Origin: Mytilus edulis
Taxonomy: Eukaryota > Mollusca > Bivalvia > Mytilida > Mytilidae
Length of the DNA stretch: 64,000 nucleotides
Direction: 5' to 3'
NCBI RefSeq assembly: GCF_963676685.1
Contig: NC_092347.1
Location: 89,902,592-89,966,591 of the forward strand
Both the position numbers and the translations under genes were made by a program. Below are positions 37,301 to 48,174 of the stretch, piece after piece; the stretch's first letter is position 1, and each line of letters begins with the position of its first letter. The notes below the pieces were generated by a model. The model was not told the DNA's origin, did not search any database, and saw only the letters and a list, made by a program, of their open reading frames with translations.

Positions 37301-40300
37301 TAGTTTGGATATGAAAACAGGGTTTTTGTGTAAAAGACAAACCTTTAAAAAAAAACCAAGAAAACTACGCAAAACTGAGTCCTCTAAACGTGTTGACAGT
37401 CTTTTAAGTTGTGCTTATTAATGTGAGTAATCATTTATCCATGCATAACCAAGTACTTATTGAAGTCAACACCTGTGCAATTAAGTAAAACAGTTACTGA
37501 AAAATTAGAATTTGAACTTGCTGTCAGTTCATTAATAACGATTGTTAGTGATGTGATTTGTTCTTCCATGAAAAAAAAAGCCTTTCTCGTGTAGCACATC
37601 CTCTATATATACCGATCAATTTTACCCAATATTGTCTCAGCTGATGCTTACCAAACTGCCAAACTCCAGAACTACATGTAACTAGATATTGTGACACCTT
37701 ACAATTCAGACACAGTGGGGCCAAGGGATAGGAAATAAAGAGTTTAGCTCTGAACTCAATCTAGGGGATGCCATATCTGCTGCAGGAAAATTGAAGTCTA
37801 TGTTAAGACCTTCAGAATTACACCAAGGTGTGTCTGAAAATATTAAGGATACATTAAAAGAAGAACAATTACTTCATCCTGCCACCAGTGCTCTTATGAG
37901 CTATGTCCTCGTTTTGATATTTCTATGGAAATGCATAGCTTGTTAATAGATATCGGAAGATGTGGTATGAGTGCCAATGATACAACACACCATCCAAGTC
38001 ACAATTTATAAAAGTAAACCATTATAGGTAACGGTCCGGTCTTCGACACGGAGTCTAGGCTCAAAAGTTCATTTGTTAGTTAATTGATAAAAATAACACA
38101 AAGGAGCTTCTGAACCGTATATTGTCTCTAAAGATAACAAAAATTCGTAAATGGATGGCTATTACAAAATCAATCGTTTCTGTAGCAACATTCGCCCCAT
38201 TACATTTTGGATTGGCAGTGCAGATACATCATGCATATGCATATGGGAATATGGGTCACTAACATTGATCGAAACTTTGTACTCACATTTCTTTTGTGTT
38301 TCCTATGCAAAGGTAAGACTATATCTGACGAGTTTGACCGAATCATGACGGTATTTACGCTCCAGATAGCATTTGTACTCAAAAACTGTGTTTGCTTTGA
38401 ACAAACTCTGTCCTACGCCGAACTTGTTCTTATAAAAAAGGGAAGTGTCTTGTAATGCTAATACGCGTACTGAATCCGCATATGATGACTAAGAGATTGA
38501 TTCATGTCCCTATTTTATGAATACTTGAGCTATTGTGTGTCACTTTTAAAAGTTATATAAGGACCATGACTGATTTTGAATTACAACATTAGAAAATTGG
38601 CATATCATTGTATAATTTTTCATCCTTCCCTTAAAAAATTAATGAGTTAACTTTTTTACCAGGATTATCCCACTAAAAAAATGTTCATGCACCAAACTGA
38701 CCTTGTTTTACACTCATTTTTTTAAACCTCGCATTCGCCTCGTGTGACTATAGTATAGTTTGTGTTATAACTGCCCTGTCTAGACTTTGCAAATACACAA
38801 TATGTGTTTATCTATTATAACTAGATACTAATTTTCACAAAATACACAACCTTTAAGATGCAAAATTAAAAACACTGTTTCAGCGCTTGAATTTAGTTTT
38901 TTTCAAAGATAGAAAAAATATTGAAATAATTTGATAAACTGGTGTTTTATACTTTAGAAAATAATTCTGTAATATACTATAGTGAAATACTATACACAAT
39001 ATGAAAGTTAATGGATGTGAAAAGTTCAAGGCCACTTCTTCTTTTGCTATGTTTTAAATGGAAAAAAATCAGAAGGTTCCAAATCAACGCCATTTTTTAA
39101 TGGCAGCTTTTCATATAAGTAGTCAAATTTGTCGTTTTAACATCGTTTATACCATATGCTTATGATTGAATCGTTTTTGTAGCATTCTATTGAATAAATA
39201 TCAGAATATTTCTCCTTTTTGTCCTTGTGGTTGAAATGTTGATATTTTTAGGTCTGACCTTTGACCTCAATTTCACAAAATTGTGACCACTCTAGATTTT
39301 TACGACCCAACTTTTCTTGTTATACACGTTTTCCTCTTTCCATCGATATATAATTTAGGTGTGTGTTCTTCCGGACCATTAAAGTTTTAAAAAATGAACT
39401 CTGGTTGCAGTACTATACCCCTTGCGACGCAAAATCTGACACCCCGGGCGACACTTTATATTTTGATGAATAACAGTTTTAAAACCAATTAATTTTAACT
39501 AAGAAACTGGTATTTGGTATAAGTCAATGAGAGGAATACAATTCTATATAAATGATACGGAAGGTAGCTGTGTAAAGTAGTTTTTTTATACCGAAATTTG
39601 AATATAAAGCCTCAAAATCTGCAACACGGAAAACTAGTGCGAGGTGTTTGAGAAAACTGAGCACTGAAAACGACTTCTTCTGCTTTCAGGAAATAGATTA
39701 TGTTGCGGTTCCTTCCGTGCAATACATTATATGGTACTGAGAGTTCTAGAAATAAGAAATTTTGATGCTTGAACTTACCTTCTTACTTTTTCGTCGCTTC
39801 AAAATTGCCACCCCATGTCAAACATAGCCGACACCCCGCAAGTGGCGTACTACACGGTGTAACCACTCCAATGATCCTATAGCTGGGGAACATTTAAAGA
39901 ATCTAAACTATCTTCTATAGGTTACATGTATTCTTATATAAACTCTAATGATCCTATAGCTGGGGAACATTCAATGTATCTGAATTATCCGCTATATAGG
40001 TTACATGGATTCTTATATATAAACTCTAAAATGATCCTATAGCTGTGGAACAGTCTATGATGCTGAACTATTCTCCACAACCGTAGCCAGGGGGTCGGGT
40101 GTTCGTTCTAGGCCCCCTCCTTTTGGAAACAAATTAGCACTGTTAAATTCGACGTTCTGTTTGAATTGTAACTGTAAACATGGTAAAAGTTGAGTATGAT
40201 TGTATCCAACGCCCCCCCCCCCCCCCCCCTTTTGGAAATTCCTGGCTACGGGCCGCCTGCCCTCTATAGGTTATATGTATCTTAAGTTATTATATCCATA

Positions 40301-43300
40301 ATGATGATTGCGCTACGGAATGTTTTGAATTTGGATATTTAACACCCTTCCCATGTTTTATCATATATATGCTGGATTTTGTCAACGGTAGCCACATGAT
40401 CGGACAACCGCAAGTGGACAAACTCTTTTTTGTCCTGAAGTCTACGATATGGTGTTGATAAATAGTCGCACATTTTACCAAAAGATTTAAACTTAGGGCT
40501 GCATTGAATCAATCTCGCTTCTCTACAACTATACACCATAGATTTTGAATTCGGAGTTTTCTGGACTGCCATGACTTGCTGTATCATCTGTTTGTCCATC
40601 TTATTTCTTTATTTCAATCCCAACGAAAACAAACTTTGGATGGAGAGTTGTCTCATTGGCACTCATACCACATCTTCCTATATCTATTTAACATGTTTAA
40701 TAGGAGGATTTACATCAGTTCCATAGTAGAAAAATTCTTAAAGGTGTTGATTTGATAATGAATAATTTATCGTACTCTAATCATTTTTCATCTTATCAAG
40801 TCAGGAATGTGGCAGTTGTTTTCCATTCGTTTGATGTTTTTGAGACTTTGATTTTGCCATTTCACAGATGCTAGATTACAGACTGTCCGTTTTGAATTTT
40901 CCTCGGAGTTCGGAATTTTCGCTATTTTACTTTCTACTTGTATGACCATAAGGGACTATTTAAAAATGCATCTCCGTATATTCATGAGGATTTTATTTAT
41001 TAAATCACAGAATAAGAGAGTTGTTTTGTTAGACCGAAATCAAAATTCGAATAAATTCGTCTGAATAAAACTATTGTATGCAATTTAAAGATAATTGAAC
41101 TATCTATTTTATAAGTGCTTTCGATTGATGGGATTGAATTTCTTAATGTATAATATGCACTTTACTGTTTATTTTTAGGGTTGAAATACAAATACTAGAC
41201 AGACATTCCCAGATGACTCTGGACTTTGCAGAATTTTACATGACAGAACAGTTATCCTTCGGAAATTCGACAACACTAGTTAATATGGTGGCAAATCCTG
41301 TCGATCGATCCGTGTCTCTCAAAGTCAATACATTCCTCGATCTATTACACAGTTAGTATTCTTAACATTAAAATTGAGAATGGCAATGGGGAATATGTCA
41401 AAGAGAGAACAACCCGACCAAAGAGCAGACAACAGCCGAAGGTCACCGATGGGTCTTCAATGCAGCGAGAAAATCCCGCACCCGGAGGTGGTCCTCAGCT
41501 GGCCTCTAATCTGACATCACACTAATTAAACTCCAAAACATATAAATGAACTAAAAATCAAAAACATTAACAAATATTGTTATTTTGATAACACTAGTTG
41601 AATCCAGTTGACCGGCTGTTATTCATGTTCAAAAACAATTTCTAAATCTATTACACAGTAAATGTAATATAAATGTGGAATTCGTTGATTGCTAAGCAAA
41701 AAGATCACTGAACTGCTCCTGAGTGCCGAGTAGGAATAACAAGAATTGCTCAGTCGTTTCCAGTAAAAATTCGTAAAGAGAAATTCGTAAAGAGAATTGC
41801 TCAGTCGTTTCCAGAATGATTCGTAAAGAAAATTGCCCAGTCGTTTCCACTAAAAATTCGTAAAGAGAATTGCCCATTCGTTTCCAAAGCAATATATAAA
41901 AATTTCTAAAGAGAATTGCCCAGTCGTTTCCAAAGAAATGTAAACATTTATAAAGAGAATTGCCCAGTCGTTTCCAAAGCAATGTAAAAATTCGAAAAGA
42001 GAATTGCCCAGTCGTTTCCAAAGAAATGTAAAAATTTGTAAAGAGAATTGCACAGTCGTTTCCAAAGCAATGTAAAAATACGTAAAGAGAATTGCTCAGT
42101 GGTTTCCAGTAAAAGACTGTAAAGAGAATTGCTCAGTTGTTTCCAAATCAATGTAAAAGTCAGTAAAGAGAATTGCTCAGTCGTTTCCAAATCAATATAA
42201 TAGATTGTAAAGAGAATTGCCCAGTCGTTTCCAAAGCAATGTAAAAATTCTTATGAAAATTGACAAGTCGTTTTCGAAGCAATGTAAAAATTCGTTAAGA
42301 GAATTGCTCAGTCGTTTCAAAAGCAATGTAAAAATTCGTAAAGAGAATTGCTCTGGAAAAGTTCGTAAAGAAAATTACCCAGTCGTTTCCAAAGCAATGT
42401 AAACATTCGTAAAGAGAATTGCCCAGTCGTTTCCAAAGCAATGTAAAAATACGTAAATAGAATTGCTCAGTGCACGTGGTTTCCAGTAAAAAGACTGTAA
42501 AGAGAATTGCTCAGTTGTTTCCAAATCAATGTAAAAGTCAGTAAAGAGAATTGCTCAGTCGTTTCCAAATCAATATAACAGATTGTAAAGAGAATTGCTC
42601 AGTTGTTTCTAAATCAATGTAAAAGTTAGTAAATAGAATTGCTTAGTCGTGCCTGAGTCCTTTTAACAGTTAGTGAATTGTAAAGGTCATTGCTCAGTTG
42701 TTCAAAAATAAATTTACAGGCAGATATAGCGAATTGTTCAGTCGCTTCATATAACAATAAGGATAGAGGATTGCGCGGTCGTTCCTGAATACATTAAAGA
42801 TTTAGTATAGAGGATTGCTCAGTTATTACTAAATCCATTAATTAGTAAGTAAAGAGGATTGCTCGGTCGTTCCTAAATCCACCAAAGAGTGAGTTAAGAT
42901 AATTGCTCATTCGTTCATGAATTCATTAAATAGTAAGTAAAGATGATTGCTCAGTCATTCGTGAATTCATTAAACGTTAAGTAAGGATGAACGTTAAGTT
43001 ATTTCTGAACCCATTAAACAGTTATTATAGAGGATTCTACGTTCGTTCCTTTATCAATTTAACAATAAGTGTATAGTATTGCTCCGTCGTTCCTGAATTA
43101 ACTAAACAATAAGTATAGAAGATACCTCAGTTGTTCAAGAACCCATTAAACAGTAGGTATAGTGAATTTCTCAGATGTTTTTTAATCCATTAAACAGAAA
43201 GTATAAAGTGACATACTAAAACATGTAAATTAATATTATCTAGCACTTTACAATGATAAACTATAACTCATAATTATATCGTTTTTATTTTTAGTATCTA

Positions 43301-43488
43301 TTGATTGGAAAATCCACAGTAAGAACAAAGGAACAAAGACATACACTCAAATAGAGGAAGAAATCAGAATCAAATGTCCACTGTTATTCAAATACGTCAT
43401 TGGAGATCTGCTGTATGAGTACCATCATATTCTCATGGACAGGATTCAACTGAAATACTCATCTGAACCTAGTATTGCTCTCATGTGA
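34136..43488 (+). CDS. membrane-anchored START-like/SRPBCC-type protein, 3 exons, 187 aa
   Basis: Exons are 34136-34332, 41179-41351 and 43295-43488. They join to 564 nt with consistent phases, donors GTAAGT and GTTAGT, and acceptors TTTTTAG and TTTTTAG. The N terminus is basic (KSHKRSP). One hydrophobic segment follows at about residues 18-32 (YWILSVSVVCYLFHL), probably a signal anchor. The pattern ADPNDVFYLLKDPVNLLILH around residue 44-63, and a C-terminal helix beginning with CPLLFKYV, resemble the start and end of START-like/SRPBCC lipid-binding domains, where DP..L..LHP marks the first helix-strand turn. That resemblance is my reading and no exact family is recognised. Intron 1 (6.8 kb) houses a transposon and intron 2 (1.9 kb) a tandem array. 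An ATTAAA at about 43512 and AATAAA at about 43992 are possible poly(A) signals. Confidence 0.7.
34567..35009 (+). repeat. left terminal inverted repeat, outer part
   Basis: Mirror of 39416-39859 with only scattered substitutions and small indels, for example AACGCC versus TACGCC near the tip. The low divergence indicates fairly recent movement. Confidence 0.85.
35172..35508 (+). pseudogene. open segment in the left-arm gap of the transposon
   Basis: About 110 sense codons end in TGA. A CTGTTCAG acceptor at about 35231 would make the exon start SHYHGNKKSRLWLNKPKHHK. It is Lys/Arg/His-rich first, then Ser/Thr/Asp-rich. No family recognised; it could be the N-terminal exon of the element's own protein. 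Confidence 0.3.
36815..37200 (+). repeat. widespread mollusc repeat nested in the transposon
   Basis: The segment starting 'gattgattgattgttggttg' and running through 'gacattttccattgtaacag' to a GC-richer part is one I associate with many mollusc loci. An open frame of 158 codons across it (36945-37421) looks like a by-product, not a gene. Confidence 0.4.
37738..38460 (+). pseudogene. decayed element-encoded protein fragments
   Basis: 37738-37930 reads FSSELNLGDAISAAGKLKS and on for about 60 codons to a stop. About 38120-38260 reads ITKSIVSVATFAPLHFGLAV, and after a frame shift LTLIETLYSHFFCVSYAKV. This resembles a long repetitive ORF family I remember from molluscs and cnidarians (pattern P-LQ-GL-VQLHH...LIDTLYSHGFC-SY). 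Frameshifts and stops show it is dead. A SINE-like repeat (37955-38070) separates the two parts. Confidence 0.4.
39416..39859 (-). repeat. right terminal inverted repeat, outer part
   Basis: Inverted copy of the left arm ending in CACGGTG. The same inverted similarity continues inward to about 39270. Confidence 0.85.
40080..40256. mobile_element. short inverted-ended element with poly-C tract
   Basis: CCGTAGCCAGG near 40082 is mirrored by CCTGGCTACGG near 40242-40252. Each end is followed by a C-rich/TTTTGGAAA stretch, one of them a run of about 19 C. Probable MITE fragment; boundaries approximate. Confidence 0.4.
41179..41351 (+). CDS. SRPBCC-like gene exon 2
   Basis: Acceptor ATTTTTAG and donor A|GTTAGT. 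The open frame in the matching phase encodes about 57 residues including EIQILDRHSQMTLDFAEFYM. Confidence 0.7.
41370..41560 (+). repeat. interspersed repeat ('gggaatgtgtcaaag' family)
   Basis: Copy just downstream of exon 2 of the SRPBCC-like gene; lacks the 3' block. Confidence 0.7.
41695..43200. repeat. decaying tandem array, unit about 44 bp
   Basis: Copies of 'agagaattgcccagtcgttt' plus 'ccaaagcaatgtaaaaattc' are regular from 41700 to 42640, then lose similarity step by step to about 43200, where only 'attgctcagt-gtt' islands remain. Intron 2 of the SRPBCC-like gene. Open frames across it are by-products of the periodicity. Confidence 0.9.
43295..43488 (+). CDS. SRPBCC-like gene exon 3 and stop
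   Basis: Acceptor TTTTTAG. Residues SIDWKIHSKNKG to the TGA at 43486-43488, with an amphipathic C-terminal helix (CPLLFKYVIGDLLYEYHHIL). Confidence 0.7.
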
Positions 43489-46400
43489 TCTAGCATAATC
43501 TGTGATATTTTATTAAATTTTTTATTAAATGAAAGAATTAAAATGTTGTGTTTGTGGCTATGTCAATCAGCATAGAAGGCAGATTGGCTTCATTGTTTTG
43601 TTTGGTTAGTACATAAATGTAGGATTCAATATCAGATTCTGAACAGAAGTCTGGGACTATTATAATAGAGATATACAATTTGTGCTTATTTTCTGAAATA
43701 ATTCTTACAATTGATAATTTGATCATTTGATTTTAATATTACATTTCTAAATTATACAAACAAATAAGATGATGTGGAATGACTACCAATGGGACACCTC
43801 TATACAAGAGACCAAATGACACAGAAATTAACATAATATGTCTCCCCCTATTGTTAGTATGGTTTTTAGTGCTCAGGCTGTTCTACATAGTGTTTAGTGC
43901 ACTGTTTGTCTTTTCATGGTTAGTTTTTCTTCAAGTTTATATGAGTCTTGAATATTTCCATGGCACTTGAAGGAGTGCCTCATTCTACAAAATAAAGATC
44001 TCCTTTCAGGAGCCAATATGTGTCCTGTTTCAAGGCAACATTTTTTCGCCCCTATTCAATATACCCTTACTATGGGTAGTCGAAATTTCAGCCTTTTATT
44101 ATAGTAGATTTCTTTTTGGGCAGATGAAGCCATATAGTCTGAGAGAAAACCACAGACCTTTTGATAAAACAGACAATCTTAGTCAATTATGATTGGAGTC
44201 AAGTGCACCTAAGTTGTGTGGGATTCAAACTCACAACCTCAGTGTTGACAGGCTACTGAAACAGCAGTTCAACCACTTAGACCCCTCTGACACCGAGGGT
44301 CACTAGTTGCCATTGGGCAATAAGCAAACTACAATCAATCAACTGATATATCTTATAACCCTTAATCCATGTATATAATCACTGATGTGTTATATTTTTC
44401 AAAGTAGCAATCCTTCTTACTTTGTTTGTGACATCACATAATTTAACCTACACGATTTCATCATGTCACTAGTCATATGTATTACAGATAAAGCTTGTCA
44501 TATAGAGGACTCCTTATTTTAAGTAGGATGATGCTGTTTTGTACTCTAGTTTTCTGTATATTTCGAAAAATATTTCTTTCTATATTCCTTTTTTTAAACA
44601 CTTAGTCAGAATATTGTCAGTTTTCATCATTAAATAACCATTTATATAATTGCCCTGTTTGGTTTTCCATTCTTCTACAGCATCTTATCCCTTAATCATG
44701 CTCATTGAAGCATGAACTGTAACTTATGCCTGCTTTTGAAGCACTCATTTAATGTTATACCTATTTTAATGTAATAAAGATTGAAATATACACATCTTAT
44801 ATATGCAATTTTAAAACATACAAAAAGTACAAAGATTGGGATAAATAAAATAATCAATTTATTTGCAAAGTTCTTGTTATTGTAAATTGTTGAATACACA
44901 TATAAATGAACACTTTACATTTCTTAAATAAACAGCCATATTAAACACAATCTAGTGATGATTTATAATCTATCAATTCTGTCTGAATACAACACTTTAA
45001 TGAATTTTGTATATATTCTGTTTAAATATGATAAAAGTTGGAATTCGATATTTCTGGTAAACTTTTAGCAGATGTGGTTAAAATTGCCAAAAATTATCAA
45101 ATTTTATATTAATGGCATAGTGTATTGGCAGATATTTATATATATGGTATGTAAGCTTATAACATTGGAATAAGACACAGTCACAACTCAACATGTATAA
45201 AATGAAAATCAATCAATCTCATAGTGAGGTTTCCATATTATGGAGATGTGGTTACTATAATCTCAAACTGATTGTTCTACATTGAAATACTAGTATTTTT
45301 ATGAGGGAAAAATCTTTGTTTCATTACAATGTTGTTTAAATATCAAAGGCAATTAATTATACACTGGTAAAGATTTTTCTTATCAAAAGTTGGGATGCTT
45401 TTTACACCATATCTGCATTAAACTAAAAAACTTAAAAGGAAAAAAATCTTTCACTGAAATGTAATGTATGCTTAAAGAGATGACAATCAGAGGCTGGGTA
45501 TTTTGACTCAAATCTCAAGTGTGAGTTATGTACATACAACCTACTTTTATTTATTATATTGCAGAGCTTCTTGTTTATCTTGTGCACTTAAAACAAAAAC
45601 AAATCAATAAACACCAAAAAATGTGCATGGTTAAAATATACAGCACCTAAGCTGACTATATATTTTACTCAGAGTAAGGCTGAGTCTGGCATATATTGTA
45701 TTCACCTTGCCTGTCCGTACGTGTGTCCAACTAATAATTATCAGGTACTAAATAGAAAGTTTTTGGTCAGCAGCTTGGCAGTAAAAATTTGTATCTTGTG
45801 AGCACTTTAAATATATGTTGAACATCAATTTCTTGTTTATGTGTGCTTTCTAATGCAATTATATACAATTAAATTAATGACAACTAAATCAACATTTAAA
45901 CTTGTCTTTACCACAGTTAAGATACTTAAAACAAAATAAAAGTCAGATTTCCTCATTTAATGAATGTATGTTTAATCTAACTATTTCTCCTTTACTGTAA
46001 AATTGAGAATGGATATGGGAAATGTGACAAAAAGACAACAACCCAACTTATTTTCGTGGATACTTTATTTCGTGTTTAGCCTTTTCTATCAAAATTTCAA
46101 TTTAATTTCGCTATATTTATATTCACTTGATGTTGTTAGACGAGGAAAGATCCAGGTTTTAAATTTTCAAGACCATTTATATTTGTGTTATTTTTCTTCA
46201 AACGAAAGTAGCGAAAATAAATTGCACTTGTAAGTTAGTTGGTTTACAGTATTCACATGTGCCTTATTATACTACAAAATTATGAAACATCTGTTTAACG
46301 ACAAAATGTTAATCTAATCTGAGTCTACATACAATTTTTAGCTGAAAAAATAACAATGCAAGTTAAAAAATTGTATTGGTTAAAAATGGGAATATTGGAT

Positions 46401-48123
46401 ATCTAGTGTTTTTAATGAGAAAGAAAAAATGATACTTTCAAATTTGTTTTGCCTTATATTTCTTTGCCGTGGTCTAACATAGCTAGTTTTTATGCTTAAC
46501 TAGTTTTTTGTTCATAGTTGGAAAATAATAAGGTATCCATTAATGAAGAAGAGTATTATAAAGGATAATTATGGCAGTACACATTTAGGCAAAAATGATT
46601 CAAATAATCAGTTAGTCTTAGGCCTATGCTTATATAATTTTGTCTTTCATTCAAATCAAGTATGAAATATAAAATATAATAAATTAATAATAAATTTTGA
46701 AATATTCAATGTCTACTTCTATCTATTTATGTTGTCACACATTTACATAGGGAACCAAAATCTATAATTTCTACATGTTTTTAGACATACAGTTAATAAT
46801 CCTTACATACAATGCATTTCCTTGACAATATTTTGTATTATTCAGAACAAAGTCAACATTACTTAACAAACAGTAAACATAAAAACAATCTCCCTAAATA
46901 ATGTAACAAAATATTCTTCACATCAATTCAAATCCATTACAGTCAGAAATAAATGGTCTAGTTCATTCAAATCCATAAAATATGCAAATTTTACACATGC
47001 TTAACTTAGTCCCATTTTGTTTTCCTATTTTCCAAAAAAATATTAAAACATAACGGAATGCTTAATTATACAGAAATAGTTAAAACTTAAATTGTAGAAT
47101 ATCTTCAGTATAACTCATGTCCCAATTGCATGCCTCAAGCAGTTCTTCAAAATGAGTTGCTATTTCACAGAAATATTTTTGGGTATGATTTCTTGATCAC
47201 ACTATTTACTCATCTAACTGAATTCATACCTTTTTCTCTTTATTCATTTCTGTCAATTTAATATATATTATATATGATGATTTTGGCTTTTATTTGCTCT
47301 AATTCTATAGCTCTAAATAACACAGCTTTAAGAAAATAATGACATTTATAATCACAGTTTTTTGTGTAATTTCTTTTTTAAATTACTGCTTTGAAAAGTG
47401 CTTATTAATGCTGACAAAATATTTCTACAACTAAAGCAATATGTATTATTCAAGGTCACCCATTCTGTATCATAAATATTGTACTATGTATAATAAATCT
47501 TATGGAAGATTACAATATTTAACCAGGAATTCTGTAAAGAATATTATAAATAAGGTATACTGCATGCAATAGTCTCTGAAGTAAGGAAATATACAGTTAA
47601 AAGAGTCAGTCTTTCATATATTTTCCTCTTCTGGACTTCAATGTGACAAAATTTCTTCAAAAATGGAAATATGCGAATTTAGATATAATTATCTAGTGAC
47701 ATCAGATGGGTTACTGTACAAATTGACAAATCCTTACATCTTGGTCCATTATTGTTCCATCTGTGGTTAAACACATGAAATGTTAACAGTAATACATGTA
47801 CATGTATCTAATTATTTTAATATAGTGTTTTAGGAGAACTATTTGAATGCAAATTTCATGATTCAAACATATTTTTTCAACTAGTTTATTAAGACTAACA
47901 TATATATTATATATCACAATATCTTTTATTCAGAAATATTAGCTTTTTCATCTTTCCCAAATGTACCCATAATTTACAGTTCATGCCCATAATTATTGAG
48001 ACGGGTTCATCTATGAACTAATTGAAAAACTAAATTATAAAAAAAGTTTATCATTGTTTTTTGTTCACAATAGTTCATGACCTGCATGAGTGACCTTTGC
48101 ACTTCCCATCGCCTTGGTTACTA
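43489..48123. other. spacer between convergent genes
   Basis: Contains the probable 3' UTRs of the SRPBCC-like gene (left) and SNX gene (right), a SINE-like copy at 43768 and the tRNA-derived piece at 44205. The rest is AT-rich and shows nothing coding. Confidence 0.45.
44205..44305 (-). repeat. tRNA-derived SINE head or tRNA pseudogene
   Basis: The minus strand reads CTAAGTGGTTGAACTGCTG (A-box like) and, about 30 nt on, GGTTGTGAGTTTGAATCCC (B-box like, one mismatch from GTTCRANNC). The spacing is that of a tRNA-Ser/Leu-type body. No intact acceptor stem is evident, so it is not called as a functional tRNA. Confidence 0.5.
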
Positions 48124-48174
48124 TCATGCTATGGCTTTTGCTTCAGGTAAAAAGGCTTCCCAACATTTGATTAA
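48124..48174 (-). CDS. SNX1/2 exon l and stop
   Basis: [16 protein letters not shown] then TGA. Acceptor TTTTACAG. An AATAAA on the minus strand at 47885-47890 could end a roughly 240-nt 3' UTR. Confidence 0.93.
   Translation of the reverse strand, partial: LIKCWEAFLPEAKAIA

Larger units (their letters stand above)
34567..39859. mobile_element. 5.3-kb TIR transposon, CACCGTG ends, TAACC target duplication
   Basis: Outer arms 34567-35009 and 39416-39859 are near-identical inverted copies (about 444 bp). Ends read CACCGTG...CACGGTG, flanked by TAACC at 34562-34566 and 39860-39864. After a gap of about 790 bp in the left arm, inverted similarity resumes (35798-35950 against about 39270-39415). 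The interior holds broken coding remnants and nested mussel repeats. It sits wholly in intron 1 of the SRPBCC-like gene. A 5-bp duplication with CAC ends fits Transib/RAG-like elements, but no transposase was recognised. Confidence 0.8.

Noticed and set aside
36945..37421. 158-codon plus-strand frame inside the transposon
   Set aside because: It falls on a widespread mollusc repeat; composition and the overlapping opposite frame suggest a by-product.
41692..42190. Several overlapping minus-strand frames with a repeating METTGQFSL-like peptide
   Set aside because: The periodic peptide simply mirrors the 44-bp tandem array in an intron.
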